Positions 45,103-52,571 of a stretch of DNA of 64,000 nt are shown piece after piece; the first letter of the stretch is position 1; every line of letters begins with the position of its first letter. The notes beneath the pieces are model-generated. The model was not told the DNA's origin. It did no database searches and saw only the letters and a program-made list of their open reading frames with translations. The DNA is taken from the NCBI RefSeq assembly GCF_014192225.1, contig NZ_JACHXS010000015.1:62001-126000 (forward strand), in the 5' to 3' direction. The translations under genes were made by a program, and so were the position numbers. Source of the stretch: Pseudoduganella umbonata (GTDB taxonomy: Bacteria; Pseudomonadota; Gammaproteobacteria; Burkholderiales; Burkholderiaceae_D).

Positions 45103-46500
45103 ATGAAAACATGGCTGTGCATTATCTGTGGCCTGGTCTACGACGAGGCCAGGGGCTGGCCGGAGGACGGCATCGCGCCCGGCACGCGTTGGGAAGACGT
45201 GCCGGAAGACTGGCTGTGCCCCGACTGCAAGGTGGGCAAGGCGGATTTCGAGATGCTCGATGTCAGCGTGCCCGCGGCGGCGGTGGTGGCACCGGTACCG
45301 CTGCCGGAGAAAGCCGTGACGGTCGCAGTGGCGGCGGCAGTACCGCGCCAGCCGATCGTCATCGTCGGCAGCGGTCATGCCGGCTATGGCCTGGCCGCCG
45401 CGCTGCGCAGGAACGACCCGCAGGCCGAGATCCGCGTCGTGACGGCCGATGACGGTTTCGTGTATTCGAAGCCGGCGCTGTCGATCGGCGTGGCGCAAGG
45501 CAGGGCGGCCGGGGCCATGGCGACCGAGTCGCCGCTGGCGATCGAGCGCCGCCTCGGCATTCGCGTGTATCCGCATTGCCGCGTCGAGCGCATCGATGCG
45601 CAGGCTCGCCGCCTGCACACGAGCCTGGGCGAGATGGAATATGGCCAGCTGGTGCTGGCCTGCGGCGCCCTGCCGGTGCGCCCCCCGATCGAAGGCGATA
45701 CGGACGCGGTGCTGAGCGTGAACAACCTTCAGGAATACCGGCGGTTCCGCGAACGGCTGGCCGGCGCGCGCCGCATCGCCATCCTCGGCGACGGCCTGAT
45801 CGGCTGCGAGTTCGCCAACGACCTGGCCGCCGCCGGTATCGAAGTCACCGTGGTGGGGCTGGGCCGCTGGCCGATGGAGCGCCTGCTGCCGGCAGAAGCC
45901 GGGCAGCGGCTGCAGGATGCGTTGTCGGAGCTCGGTGTCCGGTGGCGCCTGAACAACACTGTGCGGCGCATCGACCGGGCCGGCAACGGCTACCGGCTGG
46001 CGCTGGCCGACGGCGAGCAGATCGACGCGGACCTGGTCCTGTCGGCGATCGGCCTGCGCGCCGACGTATCGCTGGCCGCTGGCGCCGGCATTGCCACCGG
46101 CTGCGGGATTCAGGTCGATGCACACCTGCGGACGTCGCAGCCCGGCATCTACGCGCTGGGCGACTGCATCGAGATCGACCGTTGCCTGCTGCCTTACCTC
46201 GCGCCGATCAATCAGGGCATCCAGGCCCTTGCCCGCACGCTGCTCGGCCAGCCCACGGCGGTGGCATATCCGGCGATGCCGGTGACGGTCAAGACCCCGG
46301 CAATGCCGCTGTGCCTGCTGGCACCGGCACCCGGAACGGCGGGCGCATGGCGCTGCACACCCACCAGCGACGGCCTCGAGGCCGCGTTCCTGGATGCCCA
46401 GGGCGCGCTGCGCGGCTTCGTGCTGCTGGGCGCCGCGGCGCAGGCCGGGCGAAACGCATGGCTGCAAACCTGCCAGCAAGACCAACGGGCAGCCGCCTGA
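45103..46500 (+). CDS. Rubredoxin fused to NAD(P)H:rubredoxin reductase
   Basis: A 465-residue two-domain redox protein. Residues 1-55 are a complete rubredoxin with iron ligands Cys6, Cys9 (CIICG) and Cys39, Cys42 (CPDC). After an Ala/Pro/Val-rich linker (about 55-85) comes a flavoprotein reductase with FAD motif IVGSGHAGYG, NAD motif ILGDGLIGCEFAND and the ALGDC block. Such reductases normally pass electrons to separate rubredoxins serving alkane hydroxylases. Here the fusion sits directly behind a Rieske oxygenase and aldehyde dehydrogenase, with no ferredoxin present. It is therefore the likely electron donor for the Rieske enzyme. Confidence 0.92.
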   Translation: MKTWLCIICGLVYDEARGWPEDGIAPGTRWEDVPEDWLCPDCKVGKADFEMLDVSVPAAAVVAPVPLPEKAVTVAVAAAVPRQPIVIVGSGHAGYGLAAALRRNDPQAEIRVVTADDGFVYSKPALSIGVAQGRAAGAMATESPLAIERRLGIRVYPHCRVERIDAQARRLHTSLGEMEYGQLVLACGALPVRPPIEGDTDAVLSVNNLQEYRRFRERLAGARRIAILGDGLIGCEFANDLAAAGIEVTVVGLGRWPMERLLPAEAGQRLQDALSELGVRWRLNNTVRRIDRAGNGYRLALADGEQIDADLVLSAIGLRADVSLAAGAGIATGCGIQVDAHLRTSQPGIYALGDCIEIDRCLLPYLAPINQGIQALARTLLGQPTAVAYPAMPVTVKTPAMPLCLLAPAPGTAGAWRCTPTSDGLEAAFLDAQGALRGFVLLGAAAQAGRNAWLQTCQQDQRAAA

Positions 46501-46509
46501 AAGAACATC

Positions 46510-47838
46510 ATGACCAAGCAAATCAATCTTCCGTTCGACGACAGCGGTTGCGGGTGGTATGCGGCGCTCGCCCCGCGCCCGGACGTAAAGCGCCTGCAAG
46601 GCAGGCAGCAGGCCGACTACGCGGTGATCGGCGCCGGCTTTGCCGGCCTGGCGGCCGCGCGCCGGCTGGCCGAGCGCCTGCCCGAAGCGCGCATCCTGCT
46701 CGTCGATGCCCAGCGTGCCGGCTTCGGCGCCTCGGGCCGCAACTCCGGCTTCGTCATCGACCTGCCCCATAAATTCGCGCTGGAGCATCCCGATCCGGCC
46801 CACAAGCAGCGCCTGCTGCGGCTGAACCGGGCCGCCATCGGGCAATTGCAGGGCCTGGTCGAAAAGCACCGCATCGACTGCCAGTGGTCGCACGCCGGCA
46901 AGTACCAGGGCGCGGTGGGCCCGCGCGGCCAGGCTTACCTGGACCATTTCGAACGCCTGCTGGGCGAACTGGGCGAGCCCTTCCGCCGTGCCGGGCGGGA
47001 GGAGCTGAAGGCGGTGCTCGGTACCGGGCACTACAGCGATGCGATCTTCACGCCCGGCTGCTACCTGATGCAGCCGGCGGCGCTGGTCACCGGGCTGGCG
47101 CGCTCGCTGCCACCCAATGTCGAGCTGCTGGAAGAGTCGCCGATCCGCCGGCTGGAGCGCGACGGGCAGGGCGGCTGGATACTGCATGGCGACGAAGGCA
47201 GCATTGCCACCCCCACGCTGCTGCTCGGCACAAGCATCTTTACCCAGGAATTCGGCTACCTGCGCAACCGCCTGCTGCCGGTGATGACGTTTGCCAGCTG
47301 GACCCGGCCTTTGACGGATGCAGAACTGGCGCGCTACGGCGGGCAGCTCGACTGGGGGCTGACGCCGGCCGACCATGCGGGCACCACGGTGCGCATGACG
47401 CGGGACCGCCGGCTGATCATCCGCAACACGTACAAGCATGTGCCCCGCTACGGGCGCAGCACCAGCGATGCGATGCGCGAACAGGTGCGTGCGAGGCACC
47501 GCGGCGCATTCCTGGCCCGCTTCCCGCAACTGGCTGACGTGCCGTTCAGCCACACGTGGGGCGGGGTATACGCCATCTCGCGCAATTTCACCAACTTCTT
47601 TGGCGAGCTGGACCAGGGCGTGTACGCCACGGCCTGCGACAACGGCGTGGGCGCGGCCTGGGGCACCATCTCGGGCACCCTGCTGGCCGACCGGGCGATC
47701 GGCGCCGGCTCCGAACAGCTGCGCGATATCGAAGCCGTCACCGGCATGCCCTCGCGCAATCCACCGGAACCGTTCCTCGGCATCGGCGTGCGCTCGCGCA
47801 TCCAGCTGGCGGCCTGGTCGAGCAGGAGCGAACTGTGA
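46510..47838 (+). CDS. FAD-dependent amine oxidoreductase (DAO/PuuB-like)
   Basis: A 442-residue flavoprotein of the D-amino-acid-oxidase fold. The dinucleotide motif is YAVIGAGFAGLAAARRLAE (about 37-55), followed by GASGRNSGFVIDLPH, and the C-terminal GGVYAISRNFTNFFGEL and ACDNGVGAAWG. It resembles gamma-glutamylputrescine oxidase and dimethylglycine/sarcosine-type oxidases, which oxidise secondary or tertiary amines. It starts 9 bases after the rubredoxin-reductase gene. It could oxidise the demethylated amine left by the Rieske step. The product of the reaction would be an imine or aldehyde plus amine. Substrate unknown. Confidence 0.9.
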   Translation: MTKQINLPFDDSGCGWYAALAPRPDVKRLQGRQQADYAVIGAGFAGLAAARRLAERLPEARILLVDAQRAGFGASGRNSGFVIDLPHKFALEHPDPAHKQRLLRLNRAAIGQLQGLVEKHRIDCQWSHAGKYQGAVGPRGQAYLDHFERLLGELGEPFRRAGREELKAVLGTGHYSDAIFTPGCYLMQPAALVTGLARSLPPNVELLEESPIRRLERDGQGGWILHGDEGSIATPTLLLGTSIFTQEFGYLRNRLLPVMTFASWTRPLTDAELARYGGQLDWGLTPADHAGTTVRMTRDRRLIIRNTYKHVPRYGRSTSDAMREQVRARHRGAFLARFPQLADVPFSHTWGGVYAISRNFTNFFGELDQGVYATACDNGVGAAWGTISGTLLADRAIGAGSEQLRDIEAVTGMPSRNPPEPFLGIGVRSRIQLAAWSSRSEL

Positions 47839-48218
47839 GCCCGGGTGCGAAGTCAGGGGCGGCGGGCAAGCGCCCCGTGGTGCTGGTCGACCAGGCATCG
47901 CTCGACTACACGCAGCGTGGCGGACCACCCGGCGCCGCGTGGGTGGCCCGCGCAGTATCGAACGAGGTGTCGCCCCATATCGGCTTCGGCTTCGCCCGAT
48001 GGGAGGGGGCCGAGGTGGAATGGACGGTGCTGTACGACGAGCTCATCTTCGTAATCGAAGGCACCCTCGAACTGCGGGCCGATGACGAGGCCTTCCGCAT
48101 CGTGCCGGGGCAACTGTTGTGGATACCCGAGGGTACCGGACTGGTGTATGGCGGTCACGCGCTGTTCGGCTATGTGGTGCGCCCGGCAAACTGGAGAGAA
48201 CTGCATGGGCTCGCTTGA
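47835..48218 (+). CDS. Small cupin protein (EutQ-like)
   Basis: A 127-residue single-domain cupin. The barrel motifs are visible in ELIFVIEGTLELRADDEAFRIVPGQLLWIPEGTGLVYGG. The usual metal-binding His residues of cupin motif 1 are largely absent, as in EutQ-type ethanolamine utilisation proteins. It starts with GTG overlapping the stop of the flavoprotein gene (GTGA), so translation is coupled. In this operon it may handle an unstable intermediate or bind ligand; no reaction is assigned. Confidence 0.82.
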   Translation: MSPGAKSGAAGKRPVVLVDQASLDYTQRGGPPGAAWVARAVSNEVSPHIGFGFARWEGAEVEWTVLYDELIFVIEGTLELRADDEAFRIVPGQLLWIPEGTGLVYGGHALFGYVVRPANWRELHGLA

Positions 48219-48258
48219 CGGTGTTCCGCGTGCCGCCGACGCTCGGGAGGGCTGAGCC

Positions 48259-49434
48259 ATGCCCGTCATCGGCAAGACCTTTGGCGCGCTCTATCTCTCC
48301 GCCGCGGTGCTGCAGTTCGGTGCCACGCTGCTCATCTCCCACCTCGCGCTGCGCCTGGGCGCCGGGGGCGCCTCCGAACTGCGCATCGGCGCGCTGATGG
48401 CGGCCAATGCGCTGGGCATGGCCATCGGCGCAAGCGCCGGCCGTACGCTCATCGAGCGGATCGGCCATGTGCGGACGTTCGCGGCGACCACCGGCCTGAT
48501 GGTTGCTGCCGTGCTGGCCCATGAGCTGGGTACCGCGCTGCCGTTCTGGATCGTGCTGCGCGCCGTCGCCGGCATGGCGCTGATGACCCAGGTGATGGCG
48601 CTGGAAAGCTGGCTGAACGACCGCGCCGGCGCGCTGCAGCGCGGCCGCGTGCTGGCCGGGTACATGGTCGCAACCTACGCCGGCATGATGCTGGGGCAGG
48701 TCGGCGTCGCCGCAGGCGGCGGCGCTGGGCCTGGCGGTGGTACCGTCATCGTTGTCGCCATCGCGTTTGCCTGTTGCGTGATTCCGGTGGCGATGACGCG
48801 GATGCCGCCGCCGGCCGCGTTGCCGCAGGCGGGCATCACGTTCGGGCAGATCGTGCGCCGGGTGCCGCGGCCGCTGGCCACCGTCTTCGTCTCGGGCATG
48901 CTCAACAGCAGCTTCTTCGGGCTGGCGGCGATCTATGCGGCGCAGCACCGCATGAGCCCCGGCGCGACGGCAGTCTACCTGGCATGCCCCGTGGTAGCCG
49001 GGCTGCTGGCGCAGTTCCCGCTGGGAGTGCTGTCCGACCGGCTGCCGCGGCTCGTCCTGGTCCGCGGCGTGGCGGTCCTGCTGGCGCTGGCCAGTGCCGT
49101 CCTCTGCACAGGAGACAGCATGCCCATGGCGGCCCTGCTGGGATTCGCCTGCTGCGCAGGCGCGCTGCAGTTCTGCCTTTATCCGCTGGGCGTCGCATGG
49201 GCGAACGGACTGGTCGACCCGGCGATGCGCGTGGGCCTGGCCGGCGTGCTGTTGACGACCTTCGCCATCGGCTCCTGCATCGGGCCGCTGCTTGCCGGCG
49301 CCTGGATGAGCGAAGCGGGCGCATCGAGCCTGTATGCCTTCTTCGCCGCATGCGCCGTCGCACTGGTCCTGGCCACCGGGCGGGAACGGCAGGGAGCGGC
49401 GCTCGGTCCCGCCATCGGCCATGCCGATTCATGA
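48259..49434 (+). CDS. MFS transporter (YcaD/UMF-like)
   Basis: A 391-residue major facilitator with about 12 helices. The first half holds SELRIGALMAANALGMAIGASAGRTLIERIG and the ALESWLNDRA segment that is frequent in the YcaD-like group. It begins 40 bases after the cupin stop and closes the Rieske operon. It could import a further substrate or export a product such as a methylated amine. Its last codons and stop lie inside element B, which precedes the BCCT gene. Confidence 0.87.
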   Translation: MPVIGKTFGALYLSAAVLQFGATLLISHLALRLGAGGASELRIGALMAANALGMAIGASAGRTLIERIGHVRTFAATTGLMVAAVLAHELGTALPFWIVLRAVAGMALMTQVMALESWLNDRAGALQRGRVLAGYMVATYAGMMLGQVGVAAGGGAGPGGGTVIVVAIAFACCVIPVAMTRMPPPAALPQAGITFGQIVRRVPRPLATVFVSGMLNSSFFGLAAIYAAQHRMSPGATAVYLACPVVAGLLAQFPLGVLSDRLPRLVLVRGVAVLLALASAVLCTGDSMPMAALLGFACCAGALQFCLYPLGVAWANGLVDPAMRVGLAGVLLTTFAIGSCIGPLLAGAWMSEAGASSLYAFFAACAVALVLATGRERQGAALGPAIGHADS

Positions 49435-49478
49435 CAAAAGCTGATGGCAGGGCGATTTTTCATGATTTGTCGATGATG
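49423..49478 (+). promoter_or_regulatory. Conserved element B ahead of the BCCT gene
   Basis: Gap-free counterpart of 42301-42356, with GCCGATTCATGA at its start and TTTGTCGAT 43 bases later, exactly as in element A. Inverted half sites GACAAA (49433-49438) and TTTGTC (49466-49471) are perfect here, about three helical turns apart. It ends about 107 bases before the BCCT start. A 9-bp inverted repeat (GATGGCAGG at 49443, CCTGCCATC at 49501) is also present. Confidence 0.65.
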
Positions 49479-49584
49479 CAACGCCGCCCGATCATGTAAG
49501 CCTGCCATCGCCAATCGCGGCGCTGAATTCCCGCAGCAGACGGGAAGCGCACCGCGGCCTATAGTGAACAACAATGGAGACAAT

Positions 49585-51171
49585 ATGAAGCAGATCGCCC
49601 CAGGCATTCCCACGGCCGTCCGCACGACGCGCCGCACTGCAGCGCATTCAGCCACGGACTTCAATACCGAAGTGTTCGGGCTGAAGATTCACCGTGTCAT
49701 CTTCCCGCTCTCTATCCTGGTCGTGCTGGCGCTCGTGCTCGGCGCCCTGTTCGATCCTCCGGCCGCCGCCGCCGCACTGGAGAACATCAGGACGGCCACC
49801 CTGAAACATCTGGACTGGCTGATCATGATCGGCGGGAACGTGATGGTGCTGTTCTGTATCGTACTGGCGATTTCGCCGTACGGGAAAATCCGGCTGGGCG
49901 GGAAGGAAGCGCAGCCGGAGTTCCGCACGATGTCCTGGTTCTGCATGATGTTCGCCGCGGGCATGGGCGTCGGCCTGCTGTACTGGGGCGTGGCGGAACC
50001 GGTGGCGCACTACACCGCATGGTTCGAGACGCCCTTCAATGTCGCGGCACGCACGCCCGAAGCGGCGCATGCGGCGATGGGCGCGACGATCTTCCACTGG
50101 GGCTTCCACCCATGGGCCATCTACCTGACCGTGGCGATCGTGGTCGGCTACTTCTCGTACAACAAGGGCCTGCCGTTCTCGCTCAGCTCCGGCCTGCAAC
50201 CGCTGCTCGGCAAGGCGCACAAGGGCCCCATCGGCCACGCCGTCGACACCTTCACGGTGGTGCTGACCGTGTTCGGCCTGGCCAGTTCGATCGGCCTGGG
50301 CGCCATGCAGGCGACCGCCGGCATCACCCACGTGCTCGGCCTGCCGAATACGATCATGCACCAGATGCTGTTCATTGCCGTCGTCACGCTGCTGGCCGCG
50401 ATATCGCTGTGGCGCGGCCTCGATTCCGCGCTCAGGCTGCTCAGCAACGTCAACATGCTGCTGGCGCTGCTGCTGTTCGCGATCGTCGTGGCCGGCGTGG
50501 GCGTGATGGCGTTTTCCTCGGGCGTGCTGAATACCACGGTCGACTTTGGCCGCTATTTCATCCCGTTGAGCAACTGGATCGGCCGTGATGACCAGGCCTG
50601 GTACCACGGCTGGACCGTGTTCTACTGGGCATGGTGGTGCACCTGGGGCCCGCTGGTCGGCGTGTTCGTGGCGCGGGTGTCGAAAGGGCGTACGCTGCGC
50701 CAGCTGGTCGGCGTGGTGCTGCTGGCGCCGACCGCCGTGGCCATCCTCTGGTTCACCGCGTTCGGCGGCGGGGCCATCGGCAACGTGGCGTCGGGAACCG
50801 GCGCGCTGGCCAGCGGCACGATGAACGTCGACATGGCGATCTTCCATTTCCTGGAAACGCTGCCGATGTTCGGCGCGACGTCGATGCTTGTCGTGGTGCT
50901 GCTGGTGATCTTCATGGTCACTTCCGTCAACTCGGGCGCCATGGTGGTCGACAGCCTGGCGGCCGGCGGCGATACGGACACGCCGGCGGTGCAGCGCGTG
51001 ATCTGGCTGCTGCTGATCTCAATCGTGACGGTAATCCTGTTCGTCATCGGCGATAATACCGCCCTCAAGGCCATCCAGGCCGGGGCGGTCGCCATGGGAC
51101 CACCCTTCATCGCCCTCATGCTGCTGCTCATCGTCGGCTTCGTCAAGGCCATCGCGAAAGAGCCGCGCTGA
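49585..51171 (+). CDS. BCCT family transporter (betaine/carnitine/choline type)
   Basis: A 528-residue inner-membrane carrier with 12 helices. The family hallmarks are MMFAAGMGVGLLYWGVAEP in helix 3 and the Trp-rich segment FYWAWWCTWGPLVGVFVARVSKGRT in helix 8. Such carriers bring in quaternary ammonium compounds or related zwitterions. The ATG is preferred to the upstream GTG (49564) because GGAGA lies 8 bases before it. Element B upstream is shared with the Rieske operon, so the carrier probably imports the substrate of that operon. No long C-terminal osmosensing tail is present, which favours a catabolic rather than osmoprotective role. Confidence 0.94.
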   Translation: MKQIAPGIPTAVRTTRRTAAHSATDFNTEVFGLKIHRVIFPLSILVVLALVLGALFDPPAAAAALENIRTATLKHLDWLIMIGGNVMVLFCIVLAISPYGKIRLGGKEAQPEFRTMSWFCMMFAAGMGVGLLYWGVAEPVAHYTAWFETPFNVAARTPEAAHAAMGATIFHWGFHPWAIYLTVAIVVGYFSYNKGLPFSLSSGLQPLLGKAHKGPIGHAVDTFTVVLTVFGLASSIGLGAMQATAGITHVLGLPNTIMHQMLFIAVVTLLAAISLWRGLDSALRLLSNVNMLLALLLFAIVVAGVGVMAFSSGVLNTTVDFGRYFIPLSNWIGRDDQAWYHGWTVFYWAWWCTWGPLVGVFVARVSKGRTLRQLVGVVLLAPTAVAILWFTAFGGGAIGNVASGTGALASGTMNVDMAIFHFLETLPMFGATSMLVVVLLVIFMVTSVNSGAMVVDSLAAGGDTDTPAVQRVIWLLLISIVTVILFVIGDNTALKAIQAGAVAMGPPFIALMLLLIVGFVKAIAKEPR

Positions 51172-51267
51172 CTGCCCGTCCGGAACGGAAGTACCGCTTT
51201 CCGCGACAGCCATCGGGACATCAACTTTCGAGAGGACCGGCGCCCGCGGGCGCCGGGGAGAAACATC

Positions 51268-52473
51268 ATGATCAGCATTCAAGTCAGGCGCGCAGGCGCC
51301 GCCGTGCTGGGCGCCGCCATGCTGGCGGGCGGCCAGGCCCATGCGGAAGAGCCGGCATCGCCGCTCACGATCGGCGGCGCGATCCGCTTCAATTACGTGC
51401 ACAAGGGGTGGCAGGCGGAAAAGCCGCGCGGCTTCGTTGGCCTCGATACCGTGCGCCTGGAAGTCAAGTACGACGACGGCACCCGCATCGCCTCGGCCCA
51501 GTACCGCTACAACCGCTATCCGGAAGGGCAGGGCGGCTACTGGCAGCATTTCCTGCATCACGGCTGGGTGGGCCTGCGCTTCGACGACCGCAGCACCGTG
51601 CGGGTTGGCCTGGACAAGGTGCCGTTCGGGCTGCTGCCGTTCGCGTCCAACAACTTCTACGAGTCCATCGCGTTCTATACCGGTTTCGAGGACAAGTACG
51701 ACGCCGGCATCACCTACGCCAGCGCCCCCGGCAAGCTGGAGTGGCAGCTTGCGTTCTTCCCCCGCGACGGCGGGTCATACGGCGGCGGCGACAACACCGC
51801 GCCGGCCTCGAACCGCTATTCCTACAACATCGTCCGCGACGACGACGAGCACGGCTACGGCACGGGCCAGCGCGACAGCGAGCGCAACACGCTGGTTGCG
51901 CGCGTGGCGTGGCACGCCGATACCGCGATCAAGCAGGAATTCGGCGCATCGGTGCTGGGCGGAGACATCCGCAACGGCGCCGGCCAGGACACCCGCCGCA
52001 ACGCCTTCGCCATTCACTACCGCGCCACGCCGGGGCCGGTCACCGTGATGCTGCAGGCGATGCGCTACCGCTACAAGACCAGCCACGCACCCAGCCAGAC
52101 CTATGGCGGGCTCGATGCCAACAGCTTCGTCATGGTCGGCGGCTTCGGCTACCCGTATCCGGTCGCGACGAAAGGCGACATCGTCATCGCCAACGTCAGC
52201 TACGACATTCCGGGCAGGATCGGCCCGTTCGGGGGCTTCAAGGTCTACAACGACTACAGCGCGCTGCACAAGCGGACCGCCAGCTATGGGCCCTCGAAGC
52301 AGAACGTGACGGGTCTTTCCTTCTCGGCCGGCAAATGGTTCTTCTATGCCGACCTGATGATGGGCAAGCATCATCCGTACATTTCGCCGGACTTCGGCGG
52401 GCTGGCCTCGACAGCGGGTCAGCATGACCGGTGGGCGCGGCGGATCAACCTGCAGGCCGGCTACTACTTCTGA
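51268..52473 (+). CDS. Outer membrane porin/beta-barrel protein
   Basis: A 401-residue predicted outer-membrane barrel. Signal peptide about 1-26 (ending GQAHA), then alternating amphipathic strands rich in Tyr, Arg and Gly (for example GGAIRFNYVHKGW, DTVRLEVKYDDGTRIASAQYRYN) and a terminal strand ending in Phe (INLQAGYYF). It resembles substrate-specific OprO/OprP-like porins more than the trimeric porin at 38160. It lies 96 bases after the BCCT gene on the same strand and probably forms the outer-membrane entry for the same compound. Confidence 0.85.
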   Translation: MISIQVRRAGAAVLGAAMLAGGQAHAEEPASPLTIGGAIRFNYVHKGWQAEKPRGFVGLDTVRLEVKYDDGTRIASAQYRYNRYPEGQGGYWQHFLHHGWVGLRFDDRSTVRVGLDKVPFGLLPFASNNFYESIAFYTGFEDKYDAGITYASAPGKLEWQLAFFPRDGGSYGGGDNTAPASNRYSYNIVRDDDEHGYGTGQRDSERNTLVARVAWHADTAIKQEFGASVLGGDIRNGAGQDTRRNAFAIHYRATPGPVTVMLQAMRYRYKTSHAPSQTYGGLDANSFVMVGGFGYPYPVATKGDIVIANVSYDIPGRIGPFGGFKVYNDYSALHKRTASYGPSKQNVTGLSFSAGKWFFYADLMMGKHHPYISPDFGGLASTAGQHDRWARRINLQAGYYF

Positions 52474-52505
52474 ACCGATCGGCGCGGCGGTCCCTGCTCC
52501 TGTCC

Positions 52506-52523
52506 CTGTAGTGTTCCGGTCAT
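52506..52523 (+). promoter_or_regulatory. Possible Pho box ahead of the phospholipase C gene
   Basis: CTGTAGT-GTTC-CGGTCAT matches the PhoB half-site consensus CTGTCAT-N4-CTGTCAT at 11 of 14 positions with the correct 11-base period. The spacer is not AT-rich, which weakens the call. It overlaps a 6-bp hairpin (TCCGGT-CATAA-ACCGGA, 52515-52531) that may instead be a weak end signal for the porin transcript. It lies about 50 bases before the phospholipase start. Confidence 0.28.
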
Positions 52524-52571
52524 AAACCGGACTTACCATGCAGGACAGGACCCACCCATCACGGAGGATGC

